Part shown: positions 17,467-26,709 of the stretch, piece by piece
Layout: each line of letters begins with the position of its first letter
How positions within the stretch are numbered: position 1 is the stretch's first letter
Source of the DNA: Myxococcota bacterium
GTDB taxonomy: Bacteria; Myxococcota_A; UBA796
Assembly: GCA_029251165.1 (NCBI GenBank)
Contig: JAQXDW010000054.1
Span: 1 to 64,000 of the forward strand
Reading direction: 5' to 3'
DNA length: 64,000 nucleotides
Made by a program: the position numbers and the translations under genes
The notes under the pieces: generated by a model
The model's input: only the letters and a program-made list of their open reading frames with translations
What the model was told of the DNA's origin: nothing
Database searches by the model: none

Positions 17467-18243
17467 TTGCTCGCATACGACGCGCCATCCAATTCCGTCC
17501 ACACTGAGACCTTTGATGGGCCGCTTGAGCTGCTGCTCTACCTCGTCCGCAAAGAGGGCGTCGACATCACCGAGCTGCGGATCGCACCGATCACAGATGC
17601 CTACCTCCAGCACCTGGAGATGCTGGAGATCCTCGATCTCGACATCGCGGGTGACTTCCTGGTGCTCGCAGCGACCCTCTGCTTCCTCAAGAGCCGAGAG
17701 CTGCTTCCCCGAGCCGCTGCCCTCGACGACGACGGCGACGATCAGGATCCCGATGCCCTCCGAGAGGCCCTCGCTCGACGCCTCATCGAGTACCAGCGCT
17801 ACCAGGAAGCCAGCATCAACTTAGGCAACCGCGCTTGGCTGGGGCGAGATGTCTTCGCTGCACCGTTCCGGCCAATCGCTCCCGAAGAGCGCCCGATCGA
17901 TCCCCGCGTTGGCCCGCTGGGGCTGCTGGAGATCTTCCAGACGGTCCTCACCCGTCATGCCGCACCGGAGCCCGTTCACGAGGTCCACAGGGAGCACTAC
18001 TCCCTCAAGGAGATGGCCGGCTGGGTGCTCGCTCAGATCCGCACTGGTCCCCGAGAGCTCACGGATCTCCTCAGCGCGCTGGACTACCGGATGGACCGGG
18101 TGGTGGCCTTCCTGTCCACCCTGGAGCTGGCCCGCCTTCAGTACCTCCATCTCGAGCAGCGATACCACCTCGGTCCCGTCGTCCTCCGCTCGCTGAACAC
18201 CGAAATCAACCCCGACCTCCGGGCACTCGCCGGAGAGGACTGA
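17467..18243 (+). CDS. scpA: Segregation and condensation protein A
   Basis: ScpA is the kleisin that bridges SMC heads in the bacterial condensin. ETFDGPLELLLYLVRKEGVDI and FLVLAATLCFLKSRELLP are the family's N-terminal signature, and the C-terminal winged helix is present (LSTLELARLQYLHLEQ). The start is probably TTG 17467; no ATG or GTG and no clear ribosome-binding site is available, as an in-frame stop lies at 17419. The TGA overlaps the scpB ATG by one base. The scpA-scpB-pseudouridine synthase order is conserved in many bacteria. Confidence 0.93.
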   Translation: MLAYDAPSNSVHTETFDGPLELLLYLVRKEGVDITELRIAPITDAYLQHLEMLEILDLDIAGDFLVLAATLCFLKSRELLPRAAALDDDGDDQDPDALREALARRLIEYQRYQEASINLGNRAWLGRDVFAAPFRPIAPEERPIDPRVGPLGLLEIFQTVLTRHAAPEPVHEVHREHYSLKEMAGWVLAQIRTGPRELTDLLSALDYRMDRVVAFLSTLELARLQYLHLEQRYHLGPVVLRSLNTEINPDLRALAGED

Positions 18244-19070
18244 TGGGCGGCAACGACGACGGAGATGGCCGCAGCGATCTCGGCAGCAATCTCGGCAGCG
18301 ATCTCGGCAGCGATCTCGGCAACGTCATCCTCTTGCCAGGCTTCGGACGCCCCAAGCAGCGCTCCGGACCCAACCGCCCGCCGCCCCGCACCGTTGCGCT
18401 GCCGCCTTCTGAGGGCCTGGAGCACATCGAGAAGAGCGGGCCGCCTGCCGATCACCTCATCGAGGCGGCGCTTGAGGCGCTCCTGCTGGCTTCAGACGGT
18501 CCCGCGACCATCGAGCAGCTCAACACCTGGCTGGAGGATCCCGGAAAGCGCCGAGTGCGGAGCGCGCTGTACAACCTCCAGACCCGCTGGAAGCGCGAGA
18601 ACCGAGGCATCATTCTCGTGCAGGTCGCCCGAGGCTGGCAGCTCCGCACCGATGTGCGCTTCTCCCGCTGGGTCGCCACCATGCGGGGTGGAAAGCCCCT
18701 GCGGTTGTCCAAGGCTGCCCTGGAAACCCTCGCGGTGGTTGCCTACCGGCAGCCCGTCACTCGGGCAGAGATTGAGGAGCTGCGGGGCGTGGACTCCGGC
18801 GGCGTCCTCCGGATGCTCTGCGAGCGGCAGCTTACCCATGTGACCGGCCGTGCCGAGGTTCCTGGACGCCCACTCATCTATGGGACAACGCCAGGCTTCC
18901 TGTCCATGTTTGGCCTCCGCGACCTCTCCGATCTGCCCACCCTCCGAGATCTCCGTGCGCTCCAGCGCGACACTCGAGAAGGCCCCGCCGCAGGGAGCGC
19001 GCCGACCCCCAAGCCAGAGCGGCGCCCGCCGGGGCTGACCCGAGCAGACATCGAGGGCGCTGAGGAGTAG
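18243..19070 (+). CDS. scpB: Segregation and condensation protein B
   Basis: ScpB dimers bind ScpA and regulate SMC. From about residue 75 the two winged-helix domains are recognisable: AALEALLLASDGPATIEQL, then LSKAALETLAVVAYRQPVTRAEIEELRGVDS and GRPLIYGTTPGFL. The 70-residue N-terminal extension is unusual: it is Gly/Asp/Pro-rich and contains four SDLG/SNLG tetrapeptides encoded by a 12-bp tandem repeat. The start overlaps the scpA stop (TGATG). Total length is 275, longer than the usual roughly 200. Confidence 0.92.
   Translation: MGGNDDGDGRSDLGSNLGSDLGSDLGNVILLPGFGRPKQRSGPNRPPPRTVALPPSEGLEHIEKSGPPADHLIEAALEALLLASDGPATIEQLNTWLEDPGKRRVRSALYNLQTRWKRENRGIILVQVARGWQLRTDVRFSRWVATMRGGKPLRLSKAALETLAVVAYRQPVTRAEIEELRGVDSGGVLRMLCERQLTHVTGRAEVPGRPLIYGTTPGFLSMFGLRDLSDLPTLRDLRALQRDTREGPAAGSAPTPKPERRPPGLTRADIEGAEE
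18276..18323. repeat. 12-bp tandem repeat, four copies, at the scpB N-terminus
   Basis: Units of 12 nt (gatctcggcagc with single-base variants) begin at 18276, 18288, 18300 and 18312. They encode DLGS/NLGS/DLGS/DLGN in ScpB. The unit preserves frame, and the segment lies outside the conserved domains. Confidence 0.9.
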
Positions 19071-19178
19071 TGCTGGCCGGGACCAGAGATTCGGAATAGA
19101 CCGCGTTTCCTGGTCGCGCCCCATGCCCGGTGATGAATCCCGGATGGCAGCCTGCAGCGACCCGAGCGTGAGAGACCG

Positions 19179-20042
19179 ATGAGCACAGATCGCATCCAGA
19201 AGATCATCGCCCGCAGCGGGCTGGCAAGCCGACGTGAAGCCGAGCAGCTCGTCTTAGACGGGCGCGTCAAGGTCAACGGCGAGACCATCTACCAGCCCGG
19301 ATACCCGGTGGACTCCGAGAAGGACCTCATCAAGGTCGATGACGAGCCGCTGCCGGGTGCCCCAGAGCCCGTCTACTTGCTGCTGTTCAAGCCGCGTGGA
19401 TACATCACCTCTCGGCGGGATCCAGAAGGGCGCAAAGAGGTCCTCTCTCTGGTCGCCCACCTCAAGGTCCGGGTGGAGACCGTCGGCCGGCTCGACATCA
19501 ACACCACCGGCGCGATCCTGCTGACCAACGACGGCGATCTCGCCAACAAGCTCACCCATCCCAAGAGCCGTGTCCCCAAGCGGTACATGGCGAAGGTCTG
19601 GAAGACCCCCTCAGAGCGGACCCTCAACCGCATCCGTCGAGGTGTCCACCTCGAAGATGGCCGCACCTCTCCCTGCAAGGTTCGGCTGGCAGACCAGACC
19701 GAGGGCGAGAATGCCTGGGTCGAGATCACGGTCACCGAGGGGCGCAACCGCCTCATCCGCCGTCTCTTCGAGACCGTAAATCACCCCGTCAGCAAGCTCC
19801 GCCGCGAGAGCTTCGCGACCATCTCGGTCCGCGGGATGGAGCCCGGACAGGTCCGTCGGCTGTCCGGCGAGGAACTTCAGCGCCTGAGAGACATCGCGGA
19901 TGGCAAGCAGCCCTCCACTGCGGGACACGGCTCTCGCTACGGCAAGGGCCATGCCCGTCCCAAGGCCAAGCGCTCCGGCACACCGCTGTCTCGCAAGAAG
20001 GGACGCCGCCGGTCCGGCACACCAGGCAAGGGACGACGCTAA
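19179..20042 (+). CDS. rluB: Ribosomal large-subunit pseudouridine synthase, RluB/RsuA family
   Basis: An S4 RNA-binding domain opens the protein (RIQKIIARSGLASRREAEQLV, then DGRVKVNGE). The catalytic Asp sits in VGRLDINTTGAILLTNDG, the family hallmark. EGRNRLIRRLFE is the second conserved block. After about residue 245 there is a basic Lys/Arg/Gly tail that probably binds rRNA. It likely modifies 23S rRNA (RluB), supported by its position after scpAB. It begins about 110 bases after scpB. Confidence 0.92.
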   Translation: MSTDRIQKIIARSGLASRREAEQLVLDGRVKVNGETIYQPGYPVDSEKDLIKVDDEPLPGAPEPVYLLLFKPRGYITSRRDPEGRKEVLSLVAHLKVRVETVGRLDINTTGAILLTNDGDLANKLTHPKSRVPKRYMAKVWKTPSERTLNRIRRGVHLEDGRTSPCKVRLADQTEGENAWVEITVTEGRNRLIRRLFETVNHPVSKLRRESFATISVRGMEPGQVRRLSGEELQRLRDIADGKQPSTAGHGSRYGKGHARPKAKRSGTPLSRKKGRRRSGTPGKGRR

Positions 20043-20073
20043 CCAACACGTCGGCTCTGGCATAAATGGAGTC

Positions 20074-22356
20074 ATGCAAAAACCTGCGCTCCTCAATGTC
20101 TCCCTTGAGTTCTCCCCCAAGATCGGGGTTCGGGAGCTTCCCGACATCGACGGCAAGCATGAGTCCAACGTCAGCGGGCTCTATGTTGTCGGGGATCTTG
20201 CCGACGCGCCGATCATCAAGGTCGCGCTGCGCCAGGGGCATGAGGTCGCCCAGGAGGTCGCCGGCTCTCTGAAGGGCTCCGCTGAGGGAGTAATCGACGT
20301 CCTCATCATCGGGGCGGGGCCCGCCGGGATCGGCGCGGCGCTGGCGCTGAAGGACACGGACTGCTCGTTTGCCATCCTGGAGCGGGAGCAGCCATTCGCG
20401 ACCATCCAGAATTTCCCGAAGGGAAAGCTCATCTTCAGTGAGCCTCGCGAGATGTCCAACCCGGCGAACCTCTGGTTTGAGGACGCCGCCAAGGAAGATC
20501 TCGTGCAGCGCTGGGAAGAGGCGCTCGCCGCGCATGCCCTGCCCATCCAGCAGCCCGAGGAAGTGTTCAGCATCGACAAGAAGGGCGGCGTCTTTGTCGT
20601 CAAGACCGTGGTGGGCGACGGCGGCCTCCTGGCGACCCACCTCCCCGGCGGCGCCACCGAAGCCGGGGCTGAGAACATCTGGCGCGCACAGCGCATCATC
20701 CTGGCGACCGGCAAGCGTGGACAGGTCCGACGCCTCGGCATCCCTGGCGAAGAGCTCGACCATGTCCGGTATGCCATGAAGGACGCCGCGCGCTCTGCCG
20801 GCAAGCGGGTCCTGGTGGTTGGCGGCGGGGACAGCGCCGTCGAGACCGCCGTGGCGCTCGCAGAGGCCGGTGCCTCGGTTGACATCAGCTACCGCAAGGA
20901 TGCCTTCCACCGCGCCAAGAAGAAGAACCAGGGGCGCATCTCTGCCCTGATCGCTTCCGACAAGATCACCCCACACTTCGGAACCACTCCGACCCAGATC
21001 ACCGCCGAGTCCACGACGCTCAGCGATGGCACCGTCCTGCCGAGCGAGGTGGTGTTCATCGCCATCGGCACGAAGCTTCCCACCGGCTTCCTCAAGCGCA
21101 TCGGGGTGCGCATGAAGGGGGAGATGACGAAGCTCCGGGTCGCCTGGATCGGTACCTTCGCGCTGATCACCTACCTGTTCTACATTCTCAAGTCTGGTGT
21201 GAATTGTGTGGGCGGTGCAGCCAACGGAGCGCTCTGTGAGGGCGGACAGTGGGTCGCGAAGAAGGCGCTGTTTCCGTTCGGAGCGGAGGATCCGCTGTCA
21301 ATGGTCCCGGGCCTGCTGAAGGTCGACCTCGGCTTCCGTGTCGTCGACGGGGCGTTCTGGGGAACCAGCCTGTATGCCGTTATCATCCTCGTCTTCGGGC
21401 TCCGCGCGATCGCGAAGTACCCAGCCCTCGTGCAGAAGAAGCGCTACGCCTCGCTGATCGCGTTTCAGTGGATCTTCCTGTTTGGGATCCCGGAGGTCAT
21501 CGCCCCGCTTGTCATCTCCATCGGCGGCGAGGGCGGGCTGTTCTGGAACCTCTTCGGCGGCGACCGGGCCTGGAAGCTCTACGGCCTGTCGGTGCCCTGG
21601 CCGCTGAACATCTGGGCGCTCATCGATGCCCCTTCTTGGACCGCCACCGGAGCCACCACCACTGTCGTGCTCTGGCTGATGCTGGCAGCGACCGTCTCCT
21701 TCGTCGCAGTGCCGCTGTATGTCCGCCGCAACGGACAGCAGTTCTGCTCCTATCTCTGCGGCTGCGGAGGCCTGGCAGAGACGCTGGGAGACTTCTGGCG
21801 TCACCTGGCTCCCCGGGGCATCACCGCCAAGAAGTCCGAGACCTTCGGGCGCATCATCCTGCTGCTCGCCGCTCCCGTCACCCTCCTCATCCTCAATGAC
21901 GCCTGGGGGTTCTTCGCGACTGACGCCCTCTACAACGTCAAGACCTTCGGCGAGCAGTGGTACACGCTCATGGTCGACTTCTGGCTGGCGAGCGTGCTCG
22001 GTGTGGCGCTGTACCCCTACCTGGGCAACCGGATGTGGTGCCGGTTCTTCTGCCCGCTGCGGGCGTACATGGAAGAGCTGGCGCGCCGCTTCTCGACGAT
22101 CGCCATCAAGGCAGATGACCGCTGCATCGGCTGCGGAGAGTGCACCCGGTACTGCCAGATGGGCATCGACGTGCAGCAGTTCGCCCAGACCCAGACGCTG
22201 ATGGACAACCAGAACTCCGCCTGCATCCAGTGCGGCATCTGCGTACAGGTCTGCCCGATGGAGGTGCTGGAGGTGAGACGGGGTGAGGTCGTCCGCCTCA
22301 GCCTCGATGCCCCGATGCGTCCGCCGCACGCCGAGTGGGAGAAGCGCTCCTGGTAG
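20074..22356 (+). CDS. Fusion: thioredoxin-reductase-like flavoprotein plus membrane NapH/NosR-like polyferredoxin
   Basis: The 760-residue protein starts at ATG 20074, preceded by GGAG. Residues 25-60 contain NVSGLYVVGDLADAP, the FAD-binding GD motif that normally ends such reductases. Next come the FAD loop VLIIGAGPAGIG (about 77), an LATGKRGQ motif and the NAD(P) loop VLVVGGGDSAVE (about 247). From about 350 there are several transmembrane helices with FCSYLCGCGG and WCRFFCPLRAYMEE, as in NapH/NosR/CcoG proteins. Two [4Fe-4S] ferredoxin motifs follow (CIGCGECTRYC, CIQCGICVQVC, about 684-730). It could carry electrons from NAD(P)H to a membrane or periplasmic acceptor. The gene starts 31 bases after rluB. 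Confidence 0.8.
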   Translation: MQKPALLNVSLEFSPKIGVRELPDIDGKHESNVSGLYVVGDLADAPIIKVALRQGHEVAQEVAGSLKGSAEGVIDVLIIGAGPAGIGAALALKDTDCSFAILEREQPFATIQNFPKGKLIFSEPREMSNPANLWFEDAAKEDLVQRWEEALAAHALPIQQPEEVFSIDKKGGVFVVKTVVGDGGLLATHLPGGATEAGAENIWRAQRIILATGKRGQVRRLGIPGEELDHVRYAMKDAARSAGKRVLVVGGGDSAVETAVALAEAGASVDISYRKDAFHRAKKKNQGRISALIASDKITPHFGTTPTQITAESTTLSDGTVLPSEVVFIAIGTKLPTGFLKRIGVRMKGEMTKLRVAWIGTFALITYLFYILKSGVNCVGGAANGALCEGGQWVAKKALFPFGAEDPLSMVPGLLKVDLGFRVVDGAFWGTSLYAVIILVFGLRAIAKYPALVQKKRYASLIAFQWIFLFGIPEVIAPLVISIGGEGGLFWNLFGGDRAWKLYGLSVPWPLNIWALIDAPSWTATGATTTVVLWLMLAATVSFVAVPLYVRRNGQQFCSYLCGCGGLAETLGDFWRHLAPRGITAKKSETFGRIILLLAAPVTLLILNDAWGFFATDALYNVKTFGEQWYTLMVDFWLASVLGVALYPYLGNRMWCRFFCPLRAYMEELARRFSTIAIKADDRCIGCGECTRYCQMGIDVQQFAQTQTLMDNQNSACIQCGICVQVCPMEVLEVRRGEVVRLSLDAPMRPPHAEWEKRSW

Positions 22357-22421
22357 TGATTCCTTGCATTGACGGGTCTCACCGGATATCGCGGCGCTTT
22401 CCAGCACTCCAGAGATTACCA

Positions 22422-23495
22422 ATGTCCATGCTTTTCGACGCCTCGCTGGCCGAGCTGTCTCGCCTTAAGGGAGCGGAGTACAGCTTCCTCAAGCAGCTGT
22501 CAGCTCCGGAGGGTCAGCCTACCCGTGCGTGGCTCGAGGGTATCGGTGCTGCGGTCGGTTCTCCCGTCGCTCAGCGGGCGACTGATCTGCTGAACTCTCT
22601 GGACAACCGACGCTTCTTTCAGGGCTTCGCAGAGCTCTCCGTCAGCGAGACCCTGCTGCGCTCGGGCTGGGGCGTCTCTGATCTGTCCTGGCCAGGTCCG
22701 ACCCTCGCGGTGACCTCCCCCGATGGCACTCCGTACAATGTCATCGTGCTCGCCTTCATCCGACAGGTCCGCCTCAAGCCGGATCGTCAGACCATCGAGC
22801 GCCTCATCCGGTCGCTCAACCGAGTCAGCTCCCGCACCCGAATCGCAGTTCACATTCAGCGCTGGCTTCCCCACGATCTGGATCCAGAGCCGATCCGTCG
22901 GGCCGTCGAGCTGTGGCTTCGCGATGTCGACCGCCACGGAAGCCAGGATCGCTACGCGGTCTACTCTGACGCCAACGTCTCTCTTGAATTCGCCCTGACC
23001 GCAGAGCGTGCCCGAGCCGGCCAGAGCGTGGTCGCCTTTACCGTCGCTCCCTGCACTGGACAGGCCACAATGGAGCTGGTTGAGTCGCGCATCCTCAGCG
23101 CGCTGGATGCCTACCGACTCGGTCCGCTCGGTCGCCAGCCGGTCCTGCTGGCCTGCGTCACCGAGCAGCCCTGGCAGCTGTCGCGGGGCTGGATTCGGCA
23201 GCTCCTGTACGGAAAGCCGGGCTGGGCAGGCACCATGGGAACCCCACCAGCCTTCGAGGTTGCGTTCGACGAGAAGAGCGACCCAGGCATCTTCCGAGAC
23301 CCACTGTATCGGGTGCTTGGAGGGGCACTGCTCATCGACCGTGCCCTCGATGGTGCCGCTCTGGCTGCCCGCGCCTACCTCAACCCCTGGAGCAACACAC
23401 CGCTGCCGACAGCGTCCCTGAGCGTCCAACGGCTGGCACCTGACCGTAGCGAGCACAACCACACCGTGCTCCGCTGGCTCGACGCCGTCGCCTGA
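22422..23495 (+). CDS. Hypothetical protein
   Basis: The product of about 357 residues starts MSMLFDASLAELSRLKG; ATG 22428 is an equally good start. It has no signal peptide or membrane helix, so it is probably cytoplasmic. An Arg-rich segment (FIRQVRLKPDRQTIERLIRSLNRVSSRTRI) is in the middle. I do not recognise any family. It follows the flavoprotein fusion by 65 bases on the same strand and may be co-transcribed. Confidence 0.65.
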   Translation: MSMLFDASLAELSRLKGAEYSFLKQLSAPEGQPTRAWLEGIGAAVGSPVAQRATDLLNSLDNRRFFQGFAELSVSETLLRSGWGVSDLSWPGPTLAVTSPDGTPYNVIVLAFIRQVRLKPDRQTIERLIRSLNRVSSRTRIAVHIQRWLPHDLDPEPIRRAVELWLRDVDRHGSQDRYAVYSDANVSLEFALTAERARAGQSVVAFTVAPCTGQATMELVESRILSALDAYRLGPLGRQPVLLACVTEQPWQLSRGWIRQLLYGKPGWAGTMGTPPAFEVAFDEKSDPGIFRDPLYRVLGGALLIDRALDGAALAARAYLNPWSNTPLPTASLSVQRLAPDRSEHNHTVLRWLDAVA

Positions 23496-23572
23496 TCCAG
23501 GTCATCGATTCGCAACTTCAAACAGGACCTTGACCCCTCTGGGATGGCGACCGGCGGCAGCATCAAGTAAAA

Positions 23573-23596
23573 CCGGAGTCTTAGACAAGACACCGG
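23573..23596. terminator. Inverted repeat after the hypothetical gene
   Basis: The arms ccgg-a-gtctt and aagac-a-ccgg enclose a four-base loop about 80 bases after the stop at 23495. No T-run follows, so it is a hairpin that could act in termination or as an operator for the next gene. Confidence 0.3.
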
Positions 23597-23631
23597 GGTT
23601 ATCTGCCTGTGTCCTGTGATCGGAGGTTTTC

Positions 23632-25413
23632 ATGACACCGCTCCTTCTAATGGCGGCCAGCATTGCCGCGACTCCCCGGGGCTCCAGCACGCTCCGCGAC
23701 ACCGACGGCGTCCGCCACACACCGGACCTCGCCTTCGACGGCCTGATGAAGACCGGCTGGGCTGAGGGAGACGGCGGCTACGGCGAGGGCTCGTGGCTGG
23801 AGCTGAGCCTGGACCGCAAGACCCCCCTGAACGTCCTCAGCATCTGGCCCGGCGATCTGTCGCAGGGGGCACGGAGCCACAGAGAGCACTCCCGTCCCAA
23901 GCTCGTGCGCGTCTTGGTCGACGGTGAGCAGGTCGGTGAGGCCCACCGCCTCCAGGATGAGCTCAAGCGAATCGACTTGCCGCTCGGCGGGATCGAGGGC
24001 CGCACGATCCGCCTGGTGATCGACGAGGTCTTCGAGGGCTTCGTCTACAGCGACCTCTACATCGCAGAGATGGCGGTCAACTTTCCCGACGCCGCCCCCC
24101 TGACTCGGATGGAGAAGTGGCTGGGCAGCGCAGATGCCGCGAAGCAGCTTGAGCGGCACATCGCTGAGGTCGAGGCCGACTACTTCGCTCACAAGGAGGC
24201 CGAGTTTGGAGACGAAGAGGCCTTTGCGCGCCTCTGCGACGCCGCCTCGGATGGCCCCGCCTACCTCGCAAGCAAGGCAAAGTCTTACGTCCCGATGGGG
24301 TACCGGGTCCAGGCAATTCAGTCCTCCGAGAAGGCGCGCGAGGCCCTGCGCAAGCTCGGCGATGCCAACGCCATCCCCGCCCTGGAGATGGCCGCCCTGC
24401 GCTCGCACGGCACGGAGCAGGCCGCCCGCGAGGAGCAGGTCGAGATCTTCTACGCGTACCAGGAGCTGACCGGCGGTCCCAACCTCAACGTTCCCTACTG
24501 GGGGGTAGAAGGCTGGGCGCCAGGTGCACTCCAGAGCTTCGGCGAGCCGCTGGCCATCGTCGCGGACAGCGACACCAACCTCTACGTCGCCGACACCGGC
24601 AACAACCGCATCCAGCGGTTCACCGACCAGGGGCAGGCTGACCGACAGTGGGGCCCCGGCCCAGACATCACCAACGACTGGTTTGAGAACGGTCGTCCCT
24701 GGTATGTCAGCGGTGCGGCTTCCGGAAGCGAAGCCGGTCGGTTCGTCAACCCGCTCGACATCGAGATCCTTCCGGAGAAAGAAGGGAACGGCTTCGCGGT
24801 CTTGGATGCGGAAGGTCGCATCCAGATCTACGACACCGAGGGGCGGCTGACCATCGGCTGGACCATGGATGTGCGCTGGCCGGCAGAGCCGAAGCTCGGC
24901 GGCCAGGGCTACCTCACCTGGCTGCCCAAGCAAGAGCTCCTCATCGGCATCATCGGTGACGAGGCCATTGCCTACACGCTCGACTCTGAGGAGGTCAGCC
25001 GGTTCGAGCTCGAGGACGGCACTCCAGGTGCCCTGGTGCTCGACAAGAAGGGCAAGCAGCTGATGATGGCCTACGGCGATGAGATCATCCTGTACAACAC
25101 CGACGGCTTCCGATTTGGCAGCATCATCGACCTCGGCGAGTACACCAGCGGCTTCGAGAGCGTGGACATGACGCTCGACGAGGACCGACGGCTGTGGGTC
25201 ATCACCGACACCGGCTGGGTCTACAAGTTCAAGAAGCCCGGCAAGCTGGAATTCTCGATCCGCGTCACCGAGCGCCCCCTCATCCATCCCCGGATCGCGG
25301 TGTACGATGGCATCATGTACATGACCAGCAACAACGTCATTGAGCGGGTTGACGTGCTCCAGATGCTCCTGGATCGGGCGGAGGCAGAGGAGGCTGCGGA
25401 GCGTAAAGAGTGA
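23632..25413 (+). CDS. Exported NHL-repeat protein with N-terminal discoidin/glycan-binding-like domain
   Basis: The ATG follows CGGAGGT. MTPLLLMAASIAA is a very short signal peptide. Residues about 20-145 (FDGLMKTGWAEGDGGYGEGSWLEL and onward) resemble the F5/8-type carbohydrate-binding domain found in bacterial exported proteins. From about residue 285, LYVADTGNNRIQRFTDQGQ is a classic NHL beta-propeller repeat, with further blades after it. The last residues are a Glu-rich helix. It probably binds a surface or extracellular ligand. Its stop overlaps the next gene's ATG (TGATG), so the two are coupled and may act together. Confidence 0.75.
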   Translation: MTPLLLMAASIAATPRGSSTLRDTDGVRHTPDLAFDGLMKTGWAEGDGGYGEGSWLELSLDRKTPLNVLSIWPGDLSQGARSHREHSRPKLVRVLVDGEQVGEAHRLQDELKRIDLPLGGIEGRTIRLVIDEVFEGFVYSDLYIAEMAVNFPDAAPLTRMEKWLGSADAAKQLERHIAEVEADYFAHKEAEFGDEEAFARLCDAASDGPAYLASKAKSYVPMGYRVQAIQSSEKAREALRKLGDANAIPALEMAALRSHGTEQAAREEQVEIFYAYQELTGGPNLNVPYWGVEGWAPGALQSFGEPLAIVADSDTNLYVADTGNNRIQRFTDQGQADRQWGPGPDITNDWFENGRPWYVSGAASGSEAGRFVNPLDIEILPEKEGNGFAVLDAEGRIQIYDTEGRLTIGWTMDVRWPAEPKLGGQGYLTWLPKQELLIGIIGDEAIAYTLDSEEVSRFELEDGTPGALVLDKKGKQLMMAYGDEIILYNTDGFRFGSIIDLGEYTSGFESVDMTLDEDRRLWVITDTGWVYKFKKPGKLEFSIRVTERPLIHPRIAVYDGIMYMTSNNVIERVDVLQMLLDRAEAEEAAERKE

Positions 25414-26690
25414 TGCTCTCCCTGCTGCTGCTGATCGCTTGTGGAGACTCTGAGCCCCCTCAGCCGACTGAGGAGACTCCAGAACCGGCGGCACCGGCTG
25501 CGCAGACAGCCCCCGCATCGGCAGCCAAGACCGCCCAGGTCTGGTCCGCACAGAACATCGCACAGCTCATGCCACAGCCCGCATCGCGCGCGGCAAAGAC
25601 CCCAGTCCCCCTGGAGTCTTCAGAGATATACACTTCCACTCTCGCCATTCTCGGCGGCATCGTCGATGCCGAAGCCACCGATCCCGAGAACCCCTGGGCG
25701 ATTGGCCACGGCATGCTGGCACGCGGTGCAGACATGAAGCTGCGCGGCGGACAGGACGCCGTCGACTGGCTGTTCTCGGAGTACGCTGAGGAGTTTGACG
25801 CTGGGGGAGCCACCCTGGTGCGCTTCCCACGCGCGCGCGGTGACATTCGCATCGAGCCCCATACAGACCTCATCCTCAAGGCGCTCACCGAGGCCCGGGT
25901 CGACCCGGAGCGCATCGTCACCGTGGGCGGCAACCCCCACCCAGTGGCAGACCTCTACCGGGGCAGCCTGCTGCGCACCCACCTTGATCCCTACAAGAAC
26001 CACTCCTCGTTCGACAACCCCAACGATGTACCGTGGGCGGTCCAGGGGCTCGCGGCCTGGGCTCCCGGTGATCTCACCTGGCTGGCGCTGGACGGCACCG
26101 CCATGAAGCTGACCGGTCTGATCGGATTCAACATCGCGGTGCTCGACTCCGAGACAAAATTCATCGCCGATGCGATGCGCTCCGGAGCAGACTTTGAGCG
26201 CAAGGGGCAGGCGATCTTCCAGTACACCTGCGGCGGTGCCCACCTCCTCCAGGGTGCGGCGCTGGCGGCAGCCCGGTTCGACAGTCCCCCCGCCCTCAAG
26301 CAGACGGTCGCAAAGCAGGTCGATCAGATGTTCTACCGGCTGCCCCGCGAGCTGGCGATCTACGACGCAGCAGCCAAGCGGCTCGGTCCCCGCTACGCCA
26401 CGACCATGATGGTGCAGCGCCTCAAGTTCACCGGACACTTCCTGGAGAGCATGCACAAGCTCGCGGCGATGGGGTACTACACCCCCACTCCAGAGCAGCA
26501 GGTGCTGCTTGAGGGAGCCGCGAAGCAGGTTGCCCTGGTCGCACAAGGGCTCGAGAAGTCAGGTGCCCTCAGCGAGCTTGCCAGCATCCGCGAAGAGGAC
26601 GAGCAGCTGTACCTCGACATCGTCGGGGATGCCGCCCATGCCATCCGGGGACTTGAGCTGGCCCTGGGACAGCGGGGCGTCTTCTACTGA
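25413..26690 (+). CDS. Predicted lipoprotein of unknown function
   Basis: The start MLSLLLLIACGDS gives a lipobox (LIAC) after only nine residues. A Pro/Ala/Glu-rich linker runs to about residue 60. The rest is about 365 residues of a mainly helical domain with no motif I recognise. HGMLARGADMKLRGGQDAVDWLF and GGAHLLQGAALAAARFDSP are distinctive segments. It is translationally coupled to the NHL-repeat gene, suggesting a shared cell-envelope role. Confidence 0.7.
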   Translation: MLSLLLLIACGDSEPPQPTEETPEPAAPAAQTAPASAAKTAQVWSAQNIAQLMPQPASRAAKTPVPLESSEIYTSTLAILGGIVDAEATDPENPWAIGHGMLARGADMKLRGGQDAVDWLFSEYAEEFDAGGATLVRFPRARGDIRIEPHTDLILKALTEARVDPERIVTVGGNPHPVADLYRGSLLRTHLDPYKNHSSFDNPNDVPWAVQGLAAWAPGDLTWLALDGTAMKLTGLIGFNIAVLDSETKFIADAMRSGADFERKGQAIFQYTCGGAHLLQGAALAAARFDSPPALKQTVAKQVDQMFYRLPRELAIYDAAAKRLGPRYATTMMVQRLKFTGHFLESMHKLAAMGYYTPTPEQQVLLEGAAKQVALVAQGLEKSGALSELASIREEDEQLYLDIVGDAAHAIRGLELALGQRGVFY

Positions 26691-26709
26691 AGGCGACCGC
26701 CCCTGGTGG

